Below are positions 23,701 through 33,773 of a DNA stretch of 64,000 bases, one piece after another. Source of the stretch: Campylorhamphus procurvoides (Eukaryota; Chordata; Aves; Passeriformes; Dendrocolaptidae); the NCBI GenBank assembly GCA_013396655.1, contig WBMV01008587.1:124001-188000 (forward strand). Reading direction: 5' to 3'. Position numbers and translations under genes: made by a program. Position 1 is the stretch's first letter; each line of letters opens with the position of its first letter. The notes below the pieces were generated by a model that saw nothing but the letters and a program-made list of their open reading frames with translations, had not been told where the DNA came from and made no database searches.

Positions 23701-26495
23701 CGTTTGACCGCAAAAATTCGGTTTTGACTGTGTTTTTGTGAGAAAGTTTTCCGTTACCTATTGACTGGGATCACATATACAGGGGAGGCTTTCGATATAA
23801 TGTTGTTTTCACTCACTGTAAATCCCACATGTTGCAGTCAAATTCTTACCATCTGGGAGGGCCAGAGCAGTAAAACCCAGCAATTCAGTTTCATCATAAA
23901 TCAAGTTTATGAACTGTAGTACAAGGTATATAACTCTGGAAGCTGCACTTTTCAATGGTAAATGGCTGTTGAAATATTCGACTGAGGCATTGTCAAATTC
24001 CCTTTTCCACGTAAAACTTGACACAAGATAATTCTTACATCTATCGGTGTCTCTTGCTTAATTTGTGAGAAATCCGCCTGGCATAAATTCCATTAAACAA
24101 ACAGAAAACTCAACCTCGGAGTGTAGCATTTAAAATAACGCTCCCCCCGGCACTGATGCAGCATACAGCCTACGGTTCTGATCTGCATATTTATAATCAG
24201 ATGTGTACAAACGCCTGGTCGCGGCAGGCTGTCACGCAGTGGTACTCAATAACTGACCCCGGTTTAAAAGAAAATGTAAAAGTAACAATTTAAATTTCGT
24301 TTAAGGCCACTTTTCCTTATTATCTCTACTTGCAATATATACAAGATCGGTAGTACGCCTGTACAAGACAAATCCCATTCCAGTTTACGCAGTATTTCCT
24401 TCTCACTTTTAATTTCTTACTGATTTACTCTAGAGCTTTTGAGGAAAAGAAAAGCTGAAGGAGCAAACCGTAGTGACCACTCATTCTTGCTCGGATTCTG
24501 GTTTGCAGTAGACTGAGATGTCTCTTGTGCTTCCCTTTCAAACTTCAGACTACCAAGTTCAGAGATCCTTGTTTGAGGTTCGATTCTATAGTAGGTAGGA
24601 AGGTGGCCCACGAGTATCTGGAGAAAGGTGGCTTAGTGCATTATTTGCCCTTACTGTTTTCATATCTATGCCTATATTTTCTAGTACCTTTCCAGAACGA
24701 ACTACGGCGTCTAGCAAGTCACTGACATTGTTACCATTATAACAACAATCCATGAATATTGCAAAGGCTACCAATAAAATAGATGGATTCAGCAGCAGAG
24801 AACACGGCAGTACGGCCACGTAATAGATTTGGGTAGACTGCTTCTAGTCCCGGCAGTCAGGGTAACGTCTCTGTCAGGGCTCTTCAGATTGTCGAAATTT
24901 GTCTAACCAGAAGAAGTGAAAGCGAGGAACAAAAAAATTGGAATTTTGCCTTGTAGCTTTTGAGCTGGGAGACGGGTTAGAGATGGAGTCAAAGAAGATT
25001 TGCTTAAGCCATGCTGGTGAGGCTGCAGTGGACATTCGGTCTAGGAAATGCCGCCGATAAGTTGTCAATTTTCTTCCATAAAAAAAATCACTTGAAAGAT
25101 TCTCGTGAGAAAGAGCTGCCAAGATTTCACCCTTGGGGAAAAGAAAAAAAAGAAACCACACGCTGCACACCCACACACTACCGCATATAAATAATAACCT
25201 GTTATATGATGGGGACCCCCGGGACTCTCAAAGAGGTGTCTCGTGCATTGAAGACAATTCATAGATAGTTTAAAACTAATTATTGCTGGGTTTATTAATT
25301 TTTCCATTTTCCTGTCCATAGATATCCGCAGCTGTCTCAAGAAAGTACAGAGACTGCACCATCTCTCCCCGTGGGACCCGACTTGCATTTTGTGTTATGA
25401 TGTTCTTACTTTAACGTTTCTCCATTCAAACTTCCGCTCATTAATTTTGTGCAGTTGAGGAAAAAGAGCACAACAAAAAGTAACCCCGAGGATGCTCTCA
25501 CTAGCATTGGAGAATTTGCTATCCTGACTTGTGTGTCGGGTTGCAGGGTTGCGGTATTGCAGTCGCAGGCAAAGGCAGGGCAGAGGCAGAGGCAGCCTGC
25601 GCAGCCTGGTGCTGCTCCGGCTTCGGATCGGGTAAATGAGAACACGAACGTGGGCAACATACATGATTGTTTGTTTTGGAGCTGTGGAAACCGACTGTAA
25701 TTTTATATATCCTTAATACTTTAATGTATGATTTAATTATTTTTTTTTTCCAAAGTGTAGACCGTTTGTCTACACAGACAGATTTAGATTAGCTTCTGTG
25801 AATCTGTAAAGTCAAGGATAAATGGGAAGAAATCTGCAATCGTTTGTAAGTTCGTCATAACATTGTAAAATAAGATTGGGAGTTTTAAGCCTTCCTATTC
25901 ATGCTATTCCTCGGCATATTCTGAAGTCAATCAGCTTCCGTGTGTTTTGGATTTTACAAGGAGGTAACTTTTTTTTAATTTATTTTTTTATTTTTTTTCT
26001 TTTCCGGAGGTGACCTCCAGCAGTGGAGTCTGCTCTGCTGGAATTAGATATGTTACCGTTTCCCTCGCCTCACTCTTTTCGCCTTCAGACCAGTTTTGTA
26101 TAATAATCTGTGTTCTGGTTTAGACTGAAGTAGTGACACACCACCTAACATACAACAGTTTCAAAAACGCATCTCTATGTTCGCAAGCGGTGCTGCCACA
26201 ATAGTGGTGCTTCTGCTAAAGACCTCGTTTACGAATTGCGTTCGCAGTGCCTCATTCTTCTGGAAGAGGTATACAGTTTCATTTTCATCTTCACTTCACA
26301 GAGGAGAGATCACAGACTTGCTTTATTTTCCCAATGGAAAAGAAGAGCACATTGTCCAACGCCTTAATGCTATCGTATGGACCATTAACACACAAATATA
26401 ATCTCTTGTTTAGAAGTTTATCTGGTCCGACTAGGCAGCAGAGTGCTGGCTGAGCCGACCCTAATGCGAGCCAGAAGAAGGAAACAGGACCAGGC
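23701..26495. other. Non-coding DNA between CpG island and contig knot
   Basis: No exon is supported. The stretch has long T runs (25740-25750, 25970-26000) and a short ggcag-rich repeat near 25572-25600. A perfect 8-bp hairpin lies at 26016-26042. Confidence 0.5.
26016..26042. other. Perfect 8-bp stem-loop after T-rich tract
   Basis: tccagcag at 26016-26023 pairs with ctgctgga at 26035-26042 around an 11-base loop. It follows a T-rich tract. No function is assigned. Confidence 0.5.
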
Positions 26496-26837
26496 AACAG
26501 ACAGAAGGCGGCCGAGAAGAGCTTTATTAGATAAATGTATTAATCTGGATCCCAGCTGTATTTGCAGTGTTTTCCAAGATTCCTTTCAGAAATCATTCTT
26601 GTCGGATGTGGGTTTCCCTAATTAATCACTCATGCCGTTGTATGCATTACAGCTCAAGAGTGTAATTTTAGTCAGTTGTTTTGAAGCCCGTTTGTGTTCC
26701 CATCTGATCTGCATTTGTCGATTAAGCGTACAAGGAAGGTCGCACTTGTAGATAGGAATCGCGATACCGGCTCCCCGTGGCACCCGAGCACCCCCCGGGT
26801 GGTGCTGGCCGGGGCTGGCTCCCTCTGGAGCGGGGCT
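26496..26837. repeat. Duplicated segment A, first copy (likely assembly duplicate)
   Basis: These 342 bases recur without a visible difference at 27117-27458. This copy ends at the N at 26838. It contains a TAATTAAT homeodomain-type word at 26619-26626 and sequence that looks like a conserved non-coding element. It also breaks inside a GC-rich tandem repeat. Identical copies ending exactly at N joins point to overlapping contigs, not a biological repeat. Confidence 0.9.
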
Positions 26838-26838
26838 N

Positions 26839-27115
26839 CCTAATTATTGTTTTTCTTTTGAGCCTGCCCGTCCTGCTGGAGAGCCAGCAGATGAGCATGC
26901 TCTAATCCTCCCCAGTCGGTTGATCTCAGTGGGTTTTGCGGGACAAACCGGGCGAGAAGGCTTCGTAGCTTTCATCTCGATGTGAGTTTTGAACTGATTG
27001 AAACTCATTGCGATGGAAGAATTAACCTCGGAGCCCAGGCTTTCAATGGCCCCTGATAAGAGATTATACGTGTTGATGGCAAGCTTTTCTTGGCAAAATG
27101 TTTTCAAAGGACTAG
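26839..27115. other. Small contig probably placed out of order
   Basis: This 277-base contig lies between two single Ns (26838 and 27116). Its last 120 bases (26996-27115) equal 27626-27745. The overlap means it belongs directly before 27746 and after a gap following 27624. A minus-strand open frame here (26844-27107) has no homology I recognise and is probably chance. Confidence 0.85.
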
Positions 27116-27116
27116 N

Positions 27117-27458
27117 AACAGACAGAAGGCGGCCGAGAAGAGCTTTATTAGATAAATGTATTAATCTGGATCCCAGCTGTATTTGCAGTGTTTTCCAAGA
27201 TTCCTTTCAGAAATCATTCTTGTCGGATGTGGGTTTCCCTAATTAATCACTCATGCCGTTGTATGCATTACAGCTCAAGAGTGTAATTTTAGTCAGTTGT
27301 TTTGAAGCCCGTTTGTGTTCCCATCTGATCTGCATTTGTCGATTAAGCGTACAAGGAAGGTCGCACTTGTAGATAGGAATCGCGATACCGGCTCCCCGTG
27401 GCACCCGAGCACCCCCCGGGTGGTGCTGGCCGGGGCTGGCTCCCTCTGGAGCGGGGCT
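27117..27458. repeat. Duplicated segment A, second copy
   Basis: Same sequence as 26496-26837. This copy continues without a break into 27459-27624, so it extends the first copy and shows what should follow position 26837. Confidence 0.9.
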
Positions 27459-27515
27459 CTCTCCCTGCGGAGCGGGGCTGGCTCCCTCTGGAGCGGGGCT
27501 CTCTCCCTGCGGAGC
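27432..27515. repeat. GC-rich minisatellite, two 42-bp units
   Basis: Two identical 42-base units lie at 27432-27473 and 27474-27515. Each is made of two similar 21-base halves (ggggctggctcc... and ggggctctctcc...), so it is a four-fold 21-base repeat. The first contig broke inside unit one, at the base equivalent to 27458. The repeat and its high GC content probably caused the assembly failure. Confidence 0.9.
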
Positions 27516-27624
27516 GGTGCCCGCCGCCCGCGGTGCCGCCCTCTCGAGAGCCGGGGGCGCTCCGAGCCCCGCAGCGCCCGCGGGCGGAGCCGTCCCGGGG
27601 CGAGGCCACCCAGCCCCACCCCGC
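27459..27624. other. GC-rich contig end before a gap
   Basis: This stretch is strongly GC- and CpG-rich and ends at the single N at 27625. Frames on both strands are Ala/Gly/Pro/Arg-rich and show neither a forkhead domain nor the FOXD1 C-terminus. It is the likely edge of a second CpG island whose remainder is missing. Confidence 0.7.
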
Positions 27625-27625
27625 N

Positions 27626-27745
27626 GATTGAAACTCATTGCGATGGAAGAATTAACCTCGGAGCCCAGGCTTTCAATGGCCCCTGATAAGAGATTATACG
27701 TGTTGATGGCAAGCTTTTCTTGGCAAAATGTTTTCAAAGGACTAG
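27626..27745. repeat. Duplicated segment B, second copy
   Basis: Identical to 26996-27115 (120 bases). It starts immediately after the N at 27625 and runs on into unique sequence. Together with segment A it shows that four contigs were joined in the wrong order. Confidence 0.9.
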
Positions 27746-29849
27746 GAGTTGTTAAATCAAAGCCCTATTGAATTGCTAGTAGGCCCCTTAGAGCTCTCCC
27801 TCCTTCTTCATTCCCCGGTACTGTGTGTTGGTAATTGTACTGTCAGGGGTGGGAGAAGGAAAACAGAAAATCCCCTCAGAGGTACACACACATGCGCACA
27901 AGGATGATGAGCAACATCAGCCAGAGAACTACGAGGAAGGCAGCAGAAAATTTTCTTAATTCCAGAAAGGATAATTCCATAAACAGTCAGACCAGTGCAA
28001 GATTAATCCTTTTCTGCTGCAGTTTCCTGTCATATGTCTGCTCCTTGTTTTTGTGAGGTGGCAGTATCATTCCAAGGACTCATGCTTCCATGTTGTTTCC
28101 TCAATTATTCACTGTCTTGCGCATATGAAAAAGAATTCAGGAAATCAGAAATCCACAGAAAAGCTAGAAGCCATAAGAATCTTTCAGCCGCAAGTATGTG
28201 TAGGTGTAAGAAAAGCTAGGTAATATTTAAGTACAGCAAAAATGTTGATGTAATATTTTTAAAGAGAAGATGCTCATTCTTCAAGTTTGCTTTTCCTCCA
28301 CCTGCCCAAAGTGTGTGTCCTGGACTATGAAATTATGCATCTTGATGAAGACTCACCCTATTTATGAAATCTGGGTCACATTTTGTTGAATACTTTCCCT
28401 TCCACTGTCTCCAGAATGGGGCCTTTGAAAAAACCTGCATGGAAAAGTCAAAGTTGCCTGCTTCCATAACTCTTTTGCCTTAGAGAATCTCTGTTCACTG
28501 ATGCATCCTGTATTTTACAAATGAATGTGTGTTTGTTCAGAGACAATTCTGGAGTAATGGATATGGTTTTTAGTTTACTTGTGGAAGAGTGAGGCCTAAC
28601 AGAAGAAAATCTTTGAGAAAATAGAGAAGGAAATAAATATTTTCCATCAGAAAGACAATCTACTTCAAGAGAAATGCTGACAAGAGTATGGCACCCACTG
28701 CAGAAAGCTGTTGAGCTATAGAAAGAAAAAATTATTAGCTCTGCATTGGTATCTGCTGACAGGCAAGAGAGATGTTTGGATGGGCCAAATCTTGTTTTTT
28801 TATTGTGTAGGACTTTGAGACAGTGTTATTAAAATTATGTGCCAGCTGGGTTTTGACAGAAAGAAAACATTGATATCCAAGACCAGAAAGATATGAACAA
28901 AAGAATTTTAGGAGTACTGCTGACAGTAAAATATTACTTTCCCCAACATATCAACCTGCAGTGGTAACTAAGAGGCAGTGGAAGTCGCAGCAATAGGAAG
29001 ATAGACAAACAGTTTGGTGGGCAAAATAGCTGGAAACTACCTTAGAGGGAAGAGATCAGTGTGGCCAGGATCTGGGTTGCTGTAAGTTTAGACAACAACT
29101 ATGAAGGCATTACACATGAAGCTGACTTTGCTGACACGCCAGCTGAAGGAGGACGCCTAGGTGCAGAGCCATTGGAAGCGTGTGCTGCATGCTGGTAGTC
29201 ACACTACCCCGACTGTCAGGTTTTAAAATTGATGTTTTATTACATTTTCAGTTTCTTTCCAGTAATATTCCTTGTATTTGAAGTTCTACATTTAAAATCT
29301 TCCCAGGTGAGGGAACATTTTTGGGTTTAGAGTGCTCTGCTGGATACTGGTACACCTTGAATTCCAGCTCCTGATTCAAGCTCTAGCCAAAGTAATTTAC
29401 TGAAAACTCCATGACCTTGAACTCAGCCTTTTTTAATGTCTGTAAGTGTTTGCCAGAACACAAACTTGCACTCTTTTTTCCCTTAAGCTATAATTGTTAA
29501 AATGCTATGATTAAACTGAAATTGTGCAATTGCATAAGCAGTCCAAGTGCCAGAACAGTAACCTTTACTTTTAAAGTGTCATTAAATTGCCACAAAAGTC
29601 CAAGTTGTTTCAGTTTCTTTCAGCTTGTATTGTGTCATGGAAGTTTCTTGTCAGCAGATTTTTCAGTGTGAATCTTGATAGTAATTGGAAAATAGGTTTT
29701 TAAGTTGAAAATTTGTAGGGGTTTCTTCTTTGTTTGTTTGCTTTTGTCAAAGAGGATCTGAACAATGACTGGAATTGCAAAATGCACATTTGGGTATATC
29801 CATATCTTACTATTGACTGGGCCTGTGTATATTGTGGAGATTCTGGGAG

Positions 29850-29881
29850 TAATAATAATAATAATGAATAATAACAATAAT
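29850..29881. repeat. (AAT)n microsatellite
   Basis: Imperfect repeats of aat, interrupted by gaataat and aacaat. Confidence 0.9.
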
Positions 29882-31234
29882 AGCCTTACTTGTTTCGGTT
29901 GTTGGAGTGCTCTGCCATGGGATCCTAGAGAGGCAGGCTGTGCAGGGTCTCAGAGAACTTATACATCGCTCAGGGTTTCTTCTACTTTAGTGAAGTGTCT
30001 AAATCATCACTAAACTCTTGCAAAGCTTGTCAGGAAGAATGTACTTGCAGAGTTTATATCCTCCATAGAAGCAAGCAACTGGAATGTGGATTTTACAGCT
30101 TCCACAGGATAAAAGAAACCTGTAGCAGATCAGAAACTTGTAATAGAATAGGTAGAATAGAGTAGCTTTATAAATATTTGGCAACTCTGAAGAGACATCT
30201 GAGTTTAAAGCTGTTTCATGGCTACTTTGGAAATGCCTGCAAGTTCCAAGTTGTTAAAAAGTTTGTCACCTAAAATAGTGTGTGTCCAGGTTCTAAAGTT
30301 AAAGGTCTGGTTTCAGTATCAAAGACTTAAAAATGTATATACTCAGTGAGAAGCAGGACTTGGATCCAACAAGCTCATGGTAGTAACGCGGTGTAACAGC
30401 AACACCTTTACCAGCAGCTGCAGAACAGCAGCTATCAGTAGCGGTCACAAATTAACATCCCAGGCAGATGCAGTCTCTTTCACCAAAGGAGAAAGACTGA
30501 CAATGCATATACAATAACAAAGCTTCTGAGTTTCTTGGGATCAGGAAAGTATTTTGGCACAGTAACTTCCATGGTCTTGACATTTTGAAAGAGTTTTGGC
30601 TCTAATAGCCTCTGACCAAGTTTGTGATACAAAAATGAATAACTTTACCATTTACACTTCTCCATCCCATTCACACCAGGACTTCCAGTGTCTCAGCTCT
30701 CAGTCTTCAGACTCAGGAAAAGAGTTCTTATTCCCTAGAGCAAGGAAGCTGTATTAATATCTCCTATTCAGATATTTCCCAGAAAAACTCCACACATCAC
30801 AGGATCACTGCTAGTCACATAGACTGACTAACCAACCCCAAAAGAGTGTTGCTATAACTATTTTCTCTATTCACAAAAATTTGCCATCTTATCACACAGA
30901 AATAGCTATATAGTACAGTTGTCTCCCCTACATTACTCCTTGCCATTACTCAGTAAATGCTTCATCTTCAAAACAATAACTAGACCATGTAGAACTAGAA
31001 TCCAGTTGTTGCTGAGCAGGATAAAAGGGGAGATCTTGTGTAGAAGTACAGTGCACGCCAAAGGTAATTTTATTTCTTTGTATCTTGATATAATCTAGGA
31101 GGATTTGGAAAAAAAGTTGGGCCAAGGAAATCTGCAAACTCCTAAGAAAAGAACAATTCTTTATTGCTTACAAGATCCAACAGAAAGAATATTCCAGCCT
31201 GTAATAGGTGCCACAAACTTCAGAGAAGAAAGTA

Positions 31235-31268
31235 CAAAGAATAATTATATGCAAAGAATAATTATATG
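31235..31268. repeat. Perfect 17-bp tandem duplication
   Basis: caaagaataattatatg occurs twice in a row and is followed by caaat, so the end of the second unit forms an octamer-like atgcaaat at 31266-31273. Confidence 0.85.
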
Positions 31269-32154
31269 CAAATATACCAAGGGAAAGAAATGCTAACCAG
31301 TAGAATTTAATGAAATTTAAAAAATTAAAGGCAAGTTAAGATGCAAAACAACCAGCTTATACATTGGTCAGTGGTTAAGATACCATTTGCTGACGTGGTG
31401 TTAAGTACATGGTTCATTCAGGCACACTGTCCACAGGTTATCTCTCTAAGATGCGGAGTAATCTATACAAAATGAGGTATTCTTTACAGAGGAAAAAGCT
31501 TGGATTAAGTCTCTTTTGCTATAGTGTTTTCCATAGCCATATCGAAGAAGATTCTTAGTATGGAATATTTTGCTTACTGTCCCTTATTACAGGTCAGTAA
31601 ATCCATTCTATTATTTAGATTATTATTTTTACCAGTGGTTTCACTTATTATTCCACTGTTTTCCTGTATTAAATAATACTGTTTTTTTAAATAACTACAT
31701 ATTTCTTAAAAATAAAATCTCTTCAGCTTGCACACTCTAAAGAATATGCTCATTTCCCAGCACAGAGGTATGGATGTTCCCCAAACCCTGCCTTTTAGGC
31801 CAAATGCAATACTATAAGTTGCCGATGTAGACCCCTCAGACACTCCTGTACTGTACATTCAACTGTAGAATTCATATCAACTCACAGCCCTCCTTTCAGT
31901 TTCAAACCTACTGTCTCAGCTGGCCATATACAAATAGGCATAGATGTGATTAGGTACTTATGTTTAAAGGATTTATTTAAAGGAATCTTACCTTTAAGTG
32001 AGGTTTTGAATAGTTTGTCAACTTGAGAGCCTTAGCTTGCTTAGAGGTTCATTCTAACCTGTTCAATGACTCACAGGGATAAACAGCCTTTTGCTTTCTA
32101 CAAGTTGACAAGGACTTTCAGTTTAAAAACACCAGGACTGTGTAAAATATTTTC

Positions 32155-32240
32155 CCTTTGGTTTTTGGTTGGTTGGGGTTTTTTTCCTGGTTGTTGTGAT
32201 TTTGGGCTGGTTTTGGTTTTGTTTGCTTGCTTGTTTATTT
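32155..32240. repeat. T/G-rich low-complexity tract
   Basis: It has repeated ggttggtt, ggttttgg and gcttgctt words, and is the complement type of the A/C-rich tracts. Confidence 0.75.
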
Positions 32241-33060
32241 TTAATGGGTGTAATATTTACTGAACTGTTTTTCTGAATTCTGACATTTAGTTTCTATTCT
32301 TCTGTTTTGTTTTGGTAGTACAACTTGCTCTCCTCTCACCCTATAACCTCAAAATACACCTGTGCAAATTTTCCTGGACACGTGTGGGAGCAGAATGGGA
32401 TGCAAAGGGCATCCAAGCATTAATGACTTCAGAAAGCAGCTACGATAAGAGCTGAGTAAGTGCTTGGCTGAATGAGAGCAAGTGGAGCTGAAGTTTGCAA
32501 TCTTATGCAGCTAGGTGGGTTAGGTAAAGAAATATCTGTGTGCATTCAAGTATCCTGCTGCAGCTTTGAAATCTGGATGATGTCTGCATGAGGGTTTTCA
32601 TACCCACAGAAATGAGAACTTATAAACACAAGAGATCTTAGACATCAGACACTCTGATTATAACATCACTTGATAAACCACCAAGAGAGTGCTACTTAAG
32701 AGTGCCAATGCAGTGTTTCCCCTCTACTTGTGGCTAGTCTTGGAGCCAAGTGACAGCCCTCCTAACTAGAATAAATATGCTCCAGAACATGCTAGAGTTA
32801 AAAATACATTCTTTGCCCTTTGCACCTCCTTGCTGAAGCCATAACACATGACATGCTTTTCTATAGTTGACTTTGGGCAAATCTTTTCAATTGATAACAG
32901 TTTTTAATGAATAAACAAGTGACATACTTTTACTTGAAACACTAAATACAGTTAAACCCTCAATATTTAGATTAATTAAACCCCAAGAATAAGACCATAA
33001 TTAAAAAGAAATACTTGTAGACTTGAATTTTAACTATGATGCATATCCGTCTTTTATGTA

Positions 33061-33773
33061 TGTTGCTGCACTGGGTTTGTGTGGCAAGTTTTTGGTAGTG
33101 TGGGGGTAGTGATTACAGGGGTGGCTTCTGTGATAAGCTCTCAGAAGCTTCCCATGTGTGTGACTGGAATGATTAATGGTCTGAATAAACACAAGCAGAG
33201 GTAGATGCCCTCAAAACATCTGTGGTCTCATGGGAAGCCCATGATGGAGCAGGTTCCTGGAAGGACCTGCGGCCACTGCAGAAAGAAGAGACCACACTCT
33301 TTTCTGGCAAGACTTGTGACCCCATGGGGGACCCCTGCTAGAGCAGTCTGTTCCTGAAGGACTGCATTCCATGGAAGGACCTCTGCTGGAGCAGTGGAAG
33401 AGCGTGAGGTGTGCTCCTGCAGAGTGGCAGAGACAACCTGTCGAACTGACCACAATCCCCATTTTCTGTCCCTCTGCAGTGTTGACAAGAAGAAGGAGAG
33501 AATTCGGGGCTGAAACAGAGCCCAGGAAGAAGGGAGGGGTAGTGGAAGGTGTTTTAAGATTTGATTTTATTTCTCATTTTCCTACTCTGATTTAATTGTT
33601 AATAAATTAATTTCCCCAAGCAGTGTGTTTTGCCTGTGATAGTAATTGGTGAGTCCTCTCTTCCTTCCCTTATCTCAATACACATTTTGTTATATTCTCT
33701 GTCCCTTGTTCAGCTGAGAAGGGGAGTGATAAAACAGCTTTGGTGGGCACCTGATGTCCAGTCAGGACCAACA
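33061..33773 (+). mobile_element. Avian ERVL-type LTR (solo, diverged)
   Basis: The about 713-base element begins tgttgctgcactggg and ends near caggaccaaca, with short TGTTG/CAACA ends. The opening (ggtttgtgtggcaag, tttttggtagtg, ggtggcttctgtgataagctc) matches the common avian ERVL LTR. So does the close: ttaattgttaataaatt, with a poly(A) signal at 33601-33606, then gatgtccagtcagga. No internal coding region is beside it. I could not find a clean 5-bp target duplication, so the exact ends are uncertain. Short open frames inside it are not genes. Confidence 0.8.

Larger units (their letters stand above)
27746..33060. other. Intergenic DNA, no gene seen
   Basis: No exon is supported. Small simple repeats at 29850 and 31235 are listed separately, as is a T/G-rich tract at 32155. 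Confidence 0.5.

Noticed and set aside
26844..27107. 87-residue minus-strand open frame in the small contig
   Set aside because: No homology recognised. Its first part recurs only because of the false duplication.
27243..27737. 164-residue minus-strand frame with Gly/Ala/Pro repeats, checked as FOXD1
   Set aside because: It crosses a contig join (N at 27625), includes the minisatellite, and lacks the forkhead domain and the conserved FOXD1 C-terminus.
33211..33488. Open frames of 74-86 residues inside the ERVL LTR
   Set aside because: They lie within a non-coding LTR and overlap each other on both strands.
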